Below are positions 24,117 to 33,109 of a DNA stretch of 64,000 nt, in pieces. Every line of letters starts with the position of its first letter. Positions within the stretch are counted from its first letter, which is position 1. The notes under the pieces were generated by a model. That model was not told where the DNA came from. It saw only the letters and a list, made by a program, of their open reading frames with translations, and made no database searches. Source of the DNA: Enterobacteriaceae bacterium. Its GTDB lineage: Bacteria; Pseudomonadota; Gammaproteobacteria; Enterobacterales; Enterobacteriaceae. The stretch is from NCBI GenBank assembly GCA_902363335.1, contig CABIZV010000001.1, positions 682,001 to 746,000 of the forward strand, in the 5' to 3' direction. The translations under genes were made by a program, and so were the position numbers.

Positions 24117-24150
24117 AAAAAACCGCCGGGATAACATCCCCGGCGGTTTA
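24117..24150 (-). terminator. Terminator of pntAB
   Basis: AACCGCCGGG (24121-24130) pairs with CCCGGCGGTT (24139-24148) around an 8-nt loop. On the minus strand the stem is followed by TTTTTTAT, so it ends the pntA-pntB message. Confidence 0.9.
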
Positions 24151-24168
24151 TCGTCTAGCGTGTAAAAT

Positions 24169-25557
24169 CTACAGCGCTTTCAGAATGGCGTCGACGCTTT
24201 CCTTCGCATCGCCGAACAGCATCTGCGTATTCTCTTTAAAGAACAGCGGGTTCTGCACTCCGGCGTAACCGGTGTTCATCGAGCGTTTAAAGACAATAAC
24301 GTTTTGCGCCTTCCACACTTCCAGCACAGGCATCCCGGCGATTGGGCTTTTCGGATCATCCAGCGCCGCAGGGTTTACGGTATCGTTCGCGCCGATAACC
24401 AGCACGGTGTCGGTATCGGAGAAGTCATCGTTGATTTCATCCATTTCCAGCACGATATCGTAAGGAACCTTCGCTTCTGCCAGCAGTACGTTCATATGGC
24501 CCGGCAGACGCCCGGCAACCGGGTGAATACCGAAACGCACCTTGATGCCGCGCGCGCGCAGTTTCTCAGTGATTTCAGCAACCGGATACTGCGCCTGTGC
24601 CACCGCCATGCCGTAGCCTGGGGTGATGATGACCGAGTGCGAATCCTTAAGCATTTCTGCGGTCTCTTCGGCACTGATTTCACGGTGCTCGCCAACTTCT
24701 TCGTCACCTCCCGCAGAGGAACCGTCGGTACCAAAGCCACCGGCAATCACGCTGAAGAAGGAGCGGTTCATCGCTTTACACATGATGTACGACAGAATGG
24801 CGCCTGAAGAACCCACCAGCGCACCGGTGACGATCAGCAGGTCGTTGCTGAGCATAAAGCCCGCCGCTGCCGCAGCCCAACCGGAGTAGGAGTTCAGCAT
24901 CGAAACCACTACCGGCATATCCGCACCGCCGATAGACGCCACCAGGTGCCAGCCGAAGGCCAGCGCGATAACGGTCATGATCAGCAGACACAGTACCTGC
25001 GTCGCCGTGCTGTCGGTACGCACAAAGGCAATCAGCAGCAGCAGAGAAACCACCAGTGCTGCCAGGTTAAGCTTATGACGGTTTGGCAGCATCAGCGGCT
25101 TGGAGGACATCTTGCCGCACAGTTTGCCGAACGCCACAACGGAGCCGGTAAAGGTTACCGCACCGATGAAGATCCCGAGGAACACTTCGGTCAGATGAAT
25201 ATTGACCAGTATCGGATCCATCCCGGTTTCATGTTGCAGATAGCTGTTAAAGCCCACCAGCACCGCCGCCAGACCGACAAAGCTGTGCAGAATCGCAACC
25301 AGCTCCGGCATTTCGGTCATTTCAACTTTCTTCGCCAGACGAATACCGATTGCGCCACCGATAACCATCGCCAGCAGGATCCAACCCACACTGTGGCTAT
25401 CCGGCCCCAAAATAGTCGCAATTAAGGCAATCGCCATCCCGGCAATACCGAAGTAGTTACCGCGTTGGGACGTTTCGTGTTTTGACAGCCCTGCCAGACT
25501 ACAAATAAATAAGATCGCGGCAACAATGTATGCAGCAGTCACTAATCCACCAGACAT
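24169..25557 (-). CDS. pntB: PntB, beta subunit of membrane nicotinamide nucleotide transhydrogenase
   Basis: The 462-aa protein (same as E. coli) has about nine membrane helices in residues 1-260 and a cytoplasmic NADP(H)-binding domain III from about 290. The latter contains VIITPGYGMAVAQAQYPV and VLVIGANDTVNPAALDDP. With PntA it couples hydride transfer between NADH and NADP+ to proton entry, supplying NADPH. It is 10 bp downstream of pntA in one operon. Confidence 0.97.
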   Translation of the reverse strand: MSGGLVTAAYIVAAILFICSLAGLSKHETSQRGNYFGIAGMAIALIATILGPDSHSVGWILLAMVIGGAIGIRLAKKVEMTEMPELVAILHSFVGLAAVLVGFNSYLQHETGMDPILVNIHLTEVFLGIFIGAVTFTGSVVAFGKLCGKMSSKPLMLPNRHKLNLAALVVSLLLLIAFVRTDSTATQVLCLLIMTVIALAFGWHLVASIGGADMPVVVSMLNSYSGWAAAAAGFMLSNDLLIVTGALVGSSGAILSYIMCKAMNRSFFSVIAGGFGTDGSSAGGDEEVGEHREISAEETAEMLKDSHSVIITPGYGMAVAQAQYPVAEITEKLRARGIKVRFGIHPVAGRLPGHMNVLLAEAKVPYDIVLEMDEINDDFSDTDTVLVIGANDTVNPAALDDPKSPIAGMPVLEVWKAQNVIVFKRSMNTGYAGVQNPLFFKENTQMLFGDAKESVDAILKAL

Positions 25558-25567
25558 TTGTTACCCC

Positions 25568-27097
25568 TTATCCTTTGCGGAACATTTTCAGCATGCGCTG
25601 AGTGACGGTGAAACCACCAAAAATATTGATGCTGGCGATCAGTACCGCGATAAAACTCAGGAAGCTAACCCAGCCGCCGTGGCCAATTTGCAGCAGCGCG
25701 CCCACCACGATAATGCCGGAAATGGCATTGGTGACCGACATCAGCGGCGTATGCAGCGCATGCGATACGTTCCACACCACGTAGTAACCCACCACGCAGG
25801 AGAGCGCAAAGACCGTAAAGTGACCGAGGAACTCTTTTGGTGCGACGTTTGCCAGCCAACCGAACAGAATGATTGCCAGCGCCATCAGCGCGTATTTGCG
25901 CCACGAGGAAGCCGGTTTTTCCGCTTCTTTTGGCGCTTCCACCGCTTTTGGTGCCGCCTGTGGCTGTGCAGAAACCTGAATCGGTGGCGCAGGCCAGGTG
26001 ACTTCACCCTCACGGATCACCGTTACGCCGCGCACAACCACATCGTCAAAATCAATGTTGACGGTGCCGTCTTTTTCTTTGCACAGCAATTTCAGCAGGT
26101 TAACCAAGTTGGTGCCGTAGAGCTGGGATGACTGCGTTGGCAGGCGACCGGCCAGGTCGGTATAACCAATCACCTTCACGCCGCTGGCGGTGGTGATGAT
26201 TTCATTCGCCACGGTATATTCGCAGTTACCGCCGTTTTGCGCCGCCAGATCGACAATCACGCTGCCCGGCGTCATCGAATCAACCATTTCACGGGTGATA
26301 AGCTTCGGCGCCGGTTTGCCTGGGATAAGCGCAGTGGTGACGATGATATCGACCTCTTTCGCCTGCGCGGCAAACAGCGCCATTTCTGCGGCGATAAACG
26401 CTTCGGACATCACTTTCGCGTAACCGTCGCCGCTACCGGCCTCTTCTTTAAAATCCAGTTCAAGGTACTCGGCGCCCATACTTTGCACCTGTTCTTTCAC
26501 TTCTGGACGGGTATCGAACGCGCGCACGATAGCCCCGAGGCTGTTTGCCGCACCGATTGCCGCAAGCCCCGCGACACCCGCACCAATAACCATCACTTTG
26601 GCTGGCGGTACTTTCCCGGCGGCGGTAATTTGTCCGGTGAAGAAGCGACCAAATTCATGGGCCGCTTCCACAATGGCGCGATAGCCGGCAATGTTTGCCA
26701 TCGAGCTTAACGCATCCAGCGACTGGGCACGGGAGATGCGCGGCACCGAGTCCATTGCCATCACGTTGATTTGGCGCGCGGCAAGTTTTGCCATCAGCTC
26801 CGCGTTTTGCGCCGGCCAAATGAAGCTGATTAACGTCGTGCCGGGATTGAGATTCGGGATCTCTTCATCCAGCGGCGCGTTCACTTTCAGGATAACATCG
26901 GATTGCCAGACGGCTTCGCCTGAGACAATTTCTGCGCCAGCCTGCACAAATGCATCGTCATCAAAACTGGCAAGCTTTCCAGCGCCAGTCTCAATTGCCA
27001 CGCTAAAACCGAGTTTAAGCAGCTGCTCTACCGTTTTAGGCGTCGCTGCGACCCGCGTTTCCTGGGCCCACCTCTCTTTTGGTACACCAATACGCAT
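25568..27097 (-). CDS. pntA: PntA, alpha subunit of nicotinamide nucleotide transhydrogenase
   Basis: ATG 27097, preceded by AAGGGAA, gives 509 aa beginning MRIGVPKERW, the conserved alanine dehydrogenase/PNT N terminus; a longer frame upstream is not conserved. Domain I binds NAD(H) (VMVIGAGVAGLAAIGAA, about residue 165-185). A Pro/Ala-rich linker at about 375-400 (QPQAAPKAVEAPKEAEKP) leads to four membrane helices. It is the first gene of pntAB; its promoter is in the long gap to ydgH. Confidence 0.97.
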   Translation of the reverse strand: MRIGVPKERWAQETRVAATPKTVEQLLKLGFSVAIETGAGKLASFDDDAFVQAGAEIVSGEAVWQSDVILKVNAPLDEEIPNLNPGTTLISFIWPAQNAELMAKLAARQINVMAMDSVPRISRAQSLDALSSMANIAGYRAIVEAAHEFGRFFTGQITAAGKVPPAKVMVIGAGVAGLAAIGAANSLGAIVRAFDTRPEVKEQVQSMGAEYLELDFKEEAGSGDGYAKVMSEAFIAAEMALFAAQAKEVDIIVTTALIPGKPAPKLITREMVDSMTPGSVIVDLAAQNGGNCEYTVANEIITTASGVKVIGYTDLAGRLPTQSSQLYGTNLVNLLKLLCKEKDGTVNIDFDDVVVRGVTVIREGEVTWPAPPIQVSAQPQAAPKAVEAPKEAEKPASSWRKYALMALAIILFGWLANVAPKEFLGHFTVFALSCVVGYYVVWNVSHALHTPLMSVTNAISGIIVVGALLQIGHGGWVSFLSFIAVLIASINIFGGFTVTQRMLKMFRKG

Positions 27098-27619
27098 AAC
27101 TATTCCCTTCCATCGGTTCTTATATGATGGTTTGCCATTTGCCAGCATGTTGCGCCTGACCCGTTGCATCTAACAGGCGAACAACCTGAATAAATAAAAC
27201 AGTAACAAACTGACTATAACCTACTGAAAATACCGACTGTGATCTAGCGCCAAAAAATACTATTTTTGCATTAACTGCCAAATAATGAGTTCAGCGGGCT
27301 ACAAACAGCGATATTTACCCCGATTTGCTTAGCGAGCCTCATAATTCGCTTCCTCAGCTCGGGAAAACATGATTTTTCGCGGGCGCGATCGGCAAATTAA
27401 CATCTCATTAACTTAAAAAAGTCATATGGTTGACCGCTTTTAGTGGTCAAGCGCCCGTTTTTTCAACATATCAGGAAAAGTTATTCAAAACCGTCACTGG
27501 GTTCGCATCTGACATTAAAAATGACGCAGACAGTTGCATCGTTTCAATGCCATAATCAGACGTTTTCCCATAATTAACATTTCCCGAATTTGGTTTGCGC
27601 AAGGCGAAGGATTATTTTT
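27098..27619. other. 522-bp gene-free region between divergent pntA and ydgH
   Basis: Both promoters must be here. The sequence is A/T-rich with no convincing frame. A hairpin, TTGACC (27430-27435) with GGTCAA (27445-27450), is followed by GCGCCCG and six T, which could stop a plus-strand transcript. I could not assign a regulator site. Confidence 0.5.
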
Positions 27620-28570
27620 ATGAAGCTTAAGAACACCCTCCTCGTGTCCGCCATGTTGTGTGCCGCGGCGATGTCCGCTCATGCAGCCACTGAGCTGACC
27701 CCGGAGCAAGCGTCCGCACTGAAACCTTATGACCGCGTTGTCATCACCGGTCGTTTTACCGCCATTGGCGATGCCGTGCAGGCCATGTCCCGCAAAGCAG
27801 ACAAAGAAGGCGCAGCCTCTTTTTACGTGGTCGATACCTCAGACTACGGTAACAGCGGCAACTGGCGCGTTACGGCAGATTTCTATAAAGAGGATGCCGC
27901 CAAAGCCGAAGCGCCGAAAAACCGCGTGATCAACGGCGTGATGGAGTTACCAAAAGACCAGGCCGTGGCGTTAGTTCCTTTTGACACCGTGACCGTGCAG
28001 GGCTTCTATCGCAGCCAGCCAGATGTTAACGATGCCATCACCAAAGCGGCGAAGGCGAAGGGAGCGGCTTCCTTCTTTATCGTGCGTCAGGTTGATGCTA
28101 ACGACGGCGGCAACCAGCGCGTCACCGCATATATCTATAAAGCCGATGCGAAAAAACGCGTTCTGCAAAGCGCTGATGCTATTCCTGCGAATTCCGAAGC
28201 TGGCCGTAAAGCATTAGCTGAAGGCGGTGAAGCGGCTAAACAGGTTGAGATCCCAGGCGTGGCAAGCTCTTCCGCAGTGGGTGCTGGCACCGGCGTCGGC
28301 CTGTTCTATGAAACTCAGTCGTCGAAAGGCGGACGTTACAGCGTCACGTTACCGAACGGTACTAAAGTTGAAGAACTGAACAAAGCTGCCGCTGCGCAGA
28401 TGATTCCTTTCGACAGCATCAAGTTCACCGGTAACTACGGCAACATGACCGAGGTGTCCTACCAGGTGGCGAAGCGCGCTGCGAAGAAAGGTGCGAAGTA
28501 CTACCACATTACGCGTCAGTGGCAGGAACGTGGCGGTAACGTCACAATCAGCGCAGACCTGTATAAGTAA
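27620..28570 (+). CDS. ydgH: YdgH, periplasmic protein with three DUF1471 domains
   Basis: ATG 27620 with GAAGGA upstream gives 316 aa. A signal peptide (MKLKNTLLVSAMLCAAAMSAHA) is followed by three DUF1471 (YhcN/BhsA) modules at about 35-95, 115-180 and 250-316. Each ends with an R/Q-x-T-A/S-x-Y/L-YK strand (WRVTADFYK, QRVTAYIYK, VTISADLYK). A ~50-residue linker of different composition separates modules 2 and 3. DUF1471 proteins affect biofilm and stress tolerance; in YdgH an envelope-maintenance role has been proposed. Confidence 0.94.
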   Translation: MKLKNTLLVSAMLCAAAMSAHAATELTPEQASALKPYDRVVITGRFTAIGDAVQAMSRKADKEGAASFYVVDTSDYGNSGNWRVTADFYKEDAAKAEAPKNRVINGVMELPKDQAVALVPFDTVTVQGFYRSQPDVNDAITKAAKAKGAASFFIVRQVDANDGGNQRVTAYIYKADAKKRVLQSADAIPANSEAGRKALAEGGEAAKQVEIPGVASSSAVGAGTGVGLFYETQSSKGGRYSVTLPNGTKVEELNKAAAAQMIPFDSIKFTGNYGNMTEVSYQVAKRAAKKGAKYYHITRQWQERGGNVTISADLYK

Positions 28571-28594
28571 TCTTGCTTGAATCCGGTGACAATA

Positions 28595-28713
28595 CGTAGG
28601 CCTGATAAGCTTAGCGCCATCAGGCACAATCGTGCAGATTGCCGGATGGCGGTAACGCCTTATCCGGTCTACGCAAATCGGTAGCCCGGACGAGGCGTAA
28701 GCCGACTCCGGGG
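28595..28713. repeat. REP/BIME cluster after ydgH
   Basis: Three palindromic units follow each other. At 28595-28627 is GTAGGCCTGATAAG..GCCATCAGGC, at 28639-28672 GCCGGATGGCGG..CCTTATCCGG in opposite orientation, and at 28681-28713 GTAGCCCGGACGAGGCG..GACTCCGGGG. This is the usual head-to-tail arrangement of enterobacterial REP sequences, which can protect upstream mRNA ends and attract REP-associated transposases or IS insertions. Confidence 0.85.
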
Positions 28714-28727
28714 AAGCATCGAACGTT

Positions 28728-28751
28728 AAGGCGACACTCGTCGCCTTTTTT
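28728..28751 (+). terminator. Terminator after ydgH/REP cluster
   Basis: AAGGCGA pairs with TCGCCTT around CACTCG, followed by TTTTT. Confidence 0.85.
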
Positions 28752-28884
28752 ACGCCTTTCCGCCATACATTGTTGCATGTATGCATCGCTCTCCGTAAAA
28801 TCGCCGCCTCAGCGCAATCCCCCATGTTTATGCGATTTCGCCAAATAAATATTCTCCTTCTTCTCTTTCCACGACAGGAATCAC

Positions 28885-30267
28885 ATGGAAAAGAAATTAG
28901 GGCTTAGCGCCCTGACGGCTTTGGTTCTGAGTTCTATGCTCGGCGCAGGCGTTTTTAGCCTTCCACAAAACATGGCGCAGGTTGCCAGCCCCGCCGCACT
29001 GCTGATTGGCTGGGCGATTACCGGCGTCGGCATTCTCTTTCTCGCGATCGCCATGCTGGTGCTGACCCGCATTCGTCCCGATCTGGACGGTGGCATTTTC
29101 ACCTATGCGCGCGAAGGCTTTGGCGAACTGATTGGTTTTTGCTCGGCGTGGGGTTACTGGCTTTGTGCGGTTATTGCTAACGTCTCCTATCTGGTTATCG
29201 TTTTCTCGGCCCTAAGTTTCTTTACCGACACCCCGGAACTGCGCCTGTTTGGCGACGGAAATACCTGGCAGTCGATTGTCGGCGCCTCGGTGCTGCTGTG
29301 GGTGGTACATTTTCTGGTGTTGCGCGGGGTGCAGACCGCCGCCAGCATTAATCTGGCAGCGACGCTTGCGAAGCTTGTGCCGCTTGGGCTCTTTATCGTC
29401 CTGGCGGCAATCGCCTTTAACAGCGATGTCTTTACCCTCGATTTCCATGGCCTCGAGTTAGGCGTGCCGGTATGGGAGCAGGTGAAAAATACCATGCTCA
29501 TCACCTTGTGGGTGTTTATCGGCGTGGAAGGCGCAGTCGTGGTTTCCGCGCGCGCGCGTCACAAAAAAGATGTTGGCCGCGCGACCCTGCTGGCGGTTAT
29601 CTCCGCGTTAAGCGTCTATCTGCTGGTCACATTGCTGTCACTCGGCGTGGTGGCGCGTCCTGAGCTTGCGGAAATGCGCAATCCCTCCATGGCCGGAATT
29701 ATGGTACGGATGATGGGCTCCTGGGGCGAGATTGTGATTGCCGCCGGGCTGATTGTCTCCGTCTGCGGTGCTTATTTAAGCTGGACCATTATGGCCGCGG
29801 AAGTCCCGCTGCTGGCGGCAACGCATAAAGCCTTCCCGCGTATTTTTGCCCGCCAGAATGCCAACAATGCGCCGTCTGCCTCTCTGTGGTTAACCAACCT
29901 GAGCGTGCAGGCCAGCCTGGTGCTCATCTGGCTGACCGGTTCGGATTACAATACCCTGCTGACCATTGCTTCCGAGATGATTCTGGTGCCGTATTTCCTC
30001 GTTGGCGCCTTCTTATTGAAAATCGCTCAGCGTCCACTGCACAAAGTGATTGGTGTCGGTGCCTGCATTTATGGCTTATGGTTATTGTATGCTTCCGGGC
30101 CAATGCATCTGCTGCTGTCGGTCGTGCTGTATGCGCCGGGATTATTAGTCTTTATTTATGCACGACGTACTCATGACGATAACGTTTTATTGAAGCGCCG
30201 CGAACTGGCTTTGATTGGTCTGCTTCTGGTTGCCTCCGTGCCCGCAACGTGGATGCTGGTGAGGTAA
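28885..30267 (+). CDS. ydgI: YdgI, APC-family arginine/ornithine antiporter-like protein
   Basis: The 460-aa protein (E. coli length) has twelve or more membrane helices. It opens with LSALTALVLSSMLGAGVFSLP, the APC substrate-loop signature (GAGVF). Close similarity to ArcD-type basic amino-acid antiporters supports arginine/ornithine exchange, which is not proven for YdgI. It precedes folM by 24 bp on the same strand and may be cotranscribed with it. Confidence 0.93.
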   Translation: MEKKLGLSALTALVLSSMLGAGVFSLPQNMAQVASPAALLIGWAITGVGILFLAIAMLVLTRIRPDLDGGIFTYAREGFGELIGFCSAWGYWLCAVIANVSYLVIVFSALSFFTDTPELRLFGDGNTWQSIVGASVLLWVVHFLVLRGVQTAASINLAATLAKLVPLGLFIVLAAIAFNSDVFTLDFHGLELGVPVWEQVKNTMLITLWVFIGVEGAVVVSARARHKKDVGRATLLAVISALSVYLLVTLLSLGVVARPELAEMRNPSMAGIMVRMMGSWGEIVIAAGLIVSVCGAYLSWTIMAAEVPLLAATHKAFPRIFARQNANNAPSASLWLTNLSVQASLVLIWLTGSDYNTLLTIASEMILVPYFLVGAFLLKIAQRPLHKVIGVGACIYGLWLLYASGPMHLLLSVVLYAPGLLVFIYARRTHDDNVLLKRRELALIGLLLVASVPATWMLVR

Positions 30268-30291
30268 CGAGTGGGCAATATGGAGATAATG

Positions 30292-31014
30292 ATGGAAAAC
30301 AGGCAATCCTCTCCCATCCTGATTACCGGTGGCGCCCGTCGTATCGGGCTCGCCCTCGCCCATCATTTTCTCAGCCAGCAGCAGCCGGTGATGGTGAGCT
30401 ATCGCACCTGGTACCCGTCGATAGACGTTTTGCGCGAAGCGGGCGCGGTGTGCATCAAGGCTGATTTCGCCAGCGACGAAGGCATTAATGCCTTTGCCGA
30501 AAGTGTCAGAGCGCACGCCCCCCGGCTGCGCGGCATTATTCATAACGCCAGCGACTGGGTGGCGGAAAGCCCCAACGCCTCGCTTAGCCACGTTCTGAAC
30601 GCGATGTTGCAAATTCACGTTCACGCGCCCTATTTGCTTAACCATGCGCTGGAAGATTTGTTGCGCGGTCAGGGACATGCGCAAGGCGATATTATCCACT
30701 TTACGGATTATGTGGTGGAGCGCGGCAGCGACAAACATATTGCCTACGCCGCCAGTAAAGCCGCCCTCGACAATATGACCCGCTCGTTTGCCCGCAAGCT
30801 GGCGCCAGAGGTGAAGGTCAACGCCATTGCCCCCGCGTTAGTTCTGTTTAACGACAGCGATGATGAAGAATATCGCCAGAAAGCGCTCAATAAGTCGTTG
30901 ATGAAAACTGCCGCCGGCGAAAACGAGATCATCAATCTGGTCGATTATATTTTCGGCAGCCGCTACGTTACCGGGCGGACGTTCGCCGTTGATGGCGGGC
31001 GACCGCTGGTTTAG
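30292..31014 (+). CDS. folM: FolM, dihydromonapterin/dihydrofolate reductase (SDR)
   Basis: ATG 30292 has GGAG 6 nt upstream and gives 240 aa, the E. coli length; earlier in-frame ATGs at 30271, 30280 and 30289 are worse placed. The short-chain dehydrogenase fold shows PILITGGARRIGLALA (NADPH loop with Arg), HNASDW, the catalytic YAASKAALDNM (Tyr-x3-Lys) and DGGRPLV at the end. FolM reduces dihydromonapterin to tetrahydromonapterin and weakly dihydrofolate. It is convergent with ydgC, overlapping by 4 bp. Confidence 0.94.
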   Translation: MENRQSSPILITGGARRIGLALAHHFLSQQQPVMVSYRTWYPSIDVLREAGAVCIKADFASDEGINAFAESVRAHAPRLRGIIHNASDWVAESPNASLSHVLNAMLQIHVHAPYLLNHALEDLLRGQGHAQGDIIHFTDYVVERGSDKHIAYAASKAALDNMTRSFARKLAPEVKVNAIAPALVLFNDSDDEEYRQKALNKSLMKTAAGENEIINLVDYIFGSRYVTGRTFAVDGGRPLV

Positions 31015-31346
31015 TGAAAACGTCCCCACAGGAAAATCAGCAGCCAGGCGCTAAGCCCCCAGCAGGCTACCGCGCCTGCCAGCGCCATCGGCAAGCGCAT
31101 CATGCCGGTGAAGTACCACAAGGACAGTAGGTAGAGGAAGTACGGAATGATTGACCACATGCCAAACACGATGGTGGCACGCAGCGCCTCGGTACCCCGC
31201 TCGCTGGCAACAATGTAATGCGCGATGAGCGCAAAGGTGGGGAATAGCGGGATAAGCCCGGCAATAGCATAGTTTTTGGTTTTCGCCAGCACACCTATCA
31301 AGACCACGACCAGCGCGCCAAGCAGCGCCTTTATTAACAACCCCAT
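31011..31346 (-). CDS. ydgC: YdgC, GlpM-family inner-membrane protein
   Basis: Starting at ATG 31346 gives 111 aa as in E. coli; a GTG at 31358 would add MNNE and is possible. Four hydrophobic segments span it, with FPTFALIAHYIVASERG and FGMWSIIPYFLYLLSLWYFTG (split after SLWY) as family landmarks. GlpM was linked to alginate production in Pseudomonas; the role in enterics is unknown. In E. coli it lies beside rstA; here the nik operon is inserted between. Confidence 0.92.
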   Translation of the reverse strand: MGLLIKALLGALVVVLIGVLAKTKNYAIAGLIPLFPTFALIAHYIVASERGTEALRATIVFGMWSIIPYFLYLLSLWYFTGMMRLPMALAGAVACWGLSAWLLIFLWGRFH

Positions 31347-31403
31347 TTCATTATTCACTCAAAAACAACATGTGGTTCCAGCATAACGGAAGCGCTTATC
31401 TTT

Positions 31404-31426
31404 ATGAATAGAAAGCATCTATTCAT
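31404..31426. repeat. 23-bp palindrome between ydgC and nikA
   Basis: ATGAATAGA and TCTATTCAT flank AAGCA. It lies about 85 bp upstream of the inferred nik transcription start and 58 bp before ydgC, and could be an operator for either. Confidence 0.6.
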
Positions 31427-31450
31427 CACGTTAACTTATTGGCCCTAAAA

Positions 31451-31464
31451 TTGATCCATCACAA
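31451..31464 (+). promoter_or_regulatory. FNR-like site of the nik promoter
   Basis: TTGAT-CCAT-CACAA matches the FNR consensus TTGAT-N4-ATCAA perfectly in the left half and at three of five bases in the right. Its centre is about 41 bp before the inferred start (-10 TACAAT at 31486-31491), the class II activator spacing used at E. coli nikA. Confidence 0.7.
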
Positions 31465-31471
31465 CTCAAAG

Positions 31472-31499
31472 GTATGATGAATCCTTACAATCGTCATAC
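31472..31499. promoter_or_regulatory. NikR operator of the nik promoter
   Basis: GTATGA-N16-TCATAC is an exact match to the E. coli NikR operator. It covers the -10 element TACAAT, so nickel-loaded NikR would block RNA polymerase. Confidence 0.95.
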
Positions 31500-31537
31500 T
31501 CATTTAGTCTTACCTCTCCATCATTAAGGCCACCGTT

Positions 31538-33109
31538 TTGTCCAGACTACGCCGCACCTTATTTGCGCTGCTAACCTGCGTCCCTCTCCTGGCTTATGCC
31601 TCCGCCCCGACAGAAATCACCACCGCATGGCCGGTTAACGTAGGGCCCTTAAATCCTCATCTTTATACGCCTAACCAGATGTTCGCCCAGAGCATGGTTT
31701 ACGAACCGCTGGTGAAGTATCAAGCCGATGGCACGGTCAAACCGTGGCTGGCAAAAAGCTGGAGCCACTCAGCTGACGGGAAAGTCTGGTGTTTCACGCT
31801 TCGTGATGATGTGACCTTCTCCAACGGCGAAATCTTTGACGCGAAGGCGGCTGCGGAAAATTTCCGCGCGGTGCTAGATAACCGACAGCGCCACGCCTGG
31901 CTGGAGCTGGTTAATCAGATTGTTGACGTCAAGGTTCTTGGCAAAACGGAACTGCAAATCACGCTGAAAGAGGCTTATTATCCTTTCCTGCAAGAGCTGG
32001 CCTTGCCCCGCCCGTTCCGTTTTATCGCCCCCTCACAGTTTAAAAATAATGGCACGATGAACGGCATTAAAGCGCCGATTGGCACCGGGCCGTGGGTGCT
32101 GCAAGACTCGAAACTCAACCAGTACGATGTACTGGTACGTAACGAGCACTACTGGGGAGAAAAACCGCCCATCCAGAAGATTACGGTCAAGGTCATCCCC
32201 GAACCGACAACGCGTGCGGTGGCGTTTGAAACCGGCGATATTGACCTGCTGTACGGTAATGAAGGCCTGCTGCCGCTCGATACCTTCGCCCGCTTTACCC
32301 ACAATCCTGAATACCGTACCCAGCTTTCCGCTCCGGTTGAAACGGTGATGCTGGCGTTAAACTCAGCCAAAGTGCCGACCAACGAGCTGTTAGTACGCGA
32401 AGCGCTGAACTATTCCGTTAATAAAAAATCCCTTATCGACAACGCGCTGTACGGCACCCAACAGGTTGCCGATACGCTGTTTGCGCCGTCAGTGCCGTAC
32501 GCCAATATCGGCCTTAAACCTCGACATTACGATTCCCATCACGCCAGCGAACTGCTGGAACAAGCCGGCTGGACGCTCCCTGCCGGGAAAGACATTCGTG
32601 AAAAGGCGGGCAAACCACTACACATTGAGCTGGCGTATATCGGCACCGATGCGCTCAACAAATCGATGGCGGAAATTGTGCAGGCCGATATGCGCAAAAT
32701 TGGCGTCGATGTGACGTTAGTGGGCGAAGAAGAAAGCAGCATTTATGCGCGTATGCGTGACGGCCGCTTCGGCATGATTTTCTCGCGAACCTGGGGCGCG
32801 CCCTACGATCCGCATGCGTTTATGAGCTCAATGCGCGTGCCTTCACACGCGGATTATCAGGCACAGCAGGGTCTGACGGATAAGGCTATTATCGATAAAG
32901 AGATTGGCATTGTGCTGACCACCACCGATGAGGCCGTGCGCAAATCACTGTATCGCGACATTCTGACCCGTTTACATCACGATGCGGTTTACCTGCCCAT
33001 TAGCTATATGTCGATGATGATCGTGGCCAAACCCGCGCTGGGATCGATTCCCTACGCGCCCATCACCTCTGATATTCCCTTCGAACAGATAACTCCGGTA
33101 ACCCGCTGA
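31538..33109 (+). CDS. nikA: NikA, periplasmic nickel-binding protein
   Basis: The start is TTG 31538 with TAAGG 8 nt upstream, giving 523 aa (E. coli 524). A signal peptide (MSRLRRTLFALLTCVPLLAYA) precedes the SBP family 5 domain, beginning ITTAWPVNVGPLNPHLYTPNQ (split after NPHLY). Trp and Arg residues known to contact the nickel-metallophore complex fall in conserved stretches (NRQRHAWLEL, RDGRFGMIFSRTWG). It delivers nickel to NikBC, chiefly for hydrogenases under anaerobiosis. It is the first gene of nikABCDER and overlaps nikB by 1 nt. Confidence 0.96.
   Translation: MSRLRRTLFALLTCVPLLAYASAPTEITTAWPVNVGPLNPHLYTPNQMFAQSMVYEPLVKYQADGTVKPWLAKSWSHSADGKVWCFTLRDDVTFSNGEIFDAKAAAENFRAVLDNRQRHAWLELVNQIVDVKVLGKTELQITLKEAYYPFLQELALPRPFRFIAPSQFKNNGTMNGIKAPIGTGPWVLQDSKLNQYDVLVRNEHYWGEKPPIQKITVKVIPEPTTRAVAFETGDIDLLYGNEGLLPLDTFARFTHNPEYRTQLSAPVETVMLALNSAKVPTNELLVREALNYSVNKKSLIDNALYGTQQVADTLFAPSVPYANIGLKPRHYDSHHASELLEQAGWTLPAGKDIREKAGKPLHIELAYIGTDALNKSMAEIVQADMRKIGVDVTLVGEEESSIYARMRDGRFGMIFSRTWGAPYDPHAFMSSMRVPSHADYQAQQGLTDKAIIDKEIGIVLTTTDEAVRKSLYRDILTRLHHDAVYLPISYMSMMIVAKPALGSIPYAPITSDIPFEQITPVTR

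Noticed and set aside
25526..26710. Two open frames on the plus strand across pntB/pntA
   Set aside because: They lie entirely antisense to well-conserved transhydrogenase genes, are His/Gln/Arg-rich and have no family features.
28595..28713. An insertion-sequence end or ERIC element
   Set aside because: The units are ordinary REP palindromes; no transposase, target duplication or ERIC core is present.
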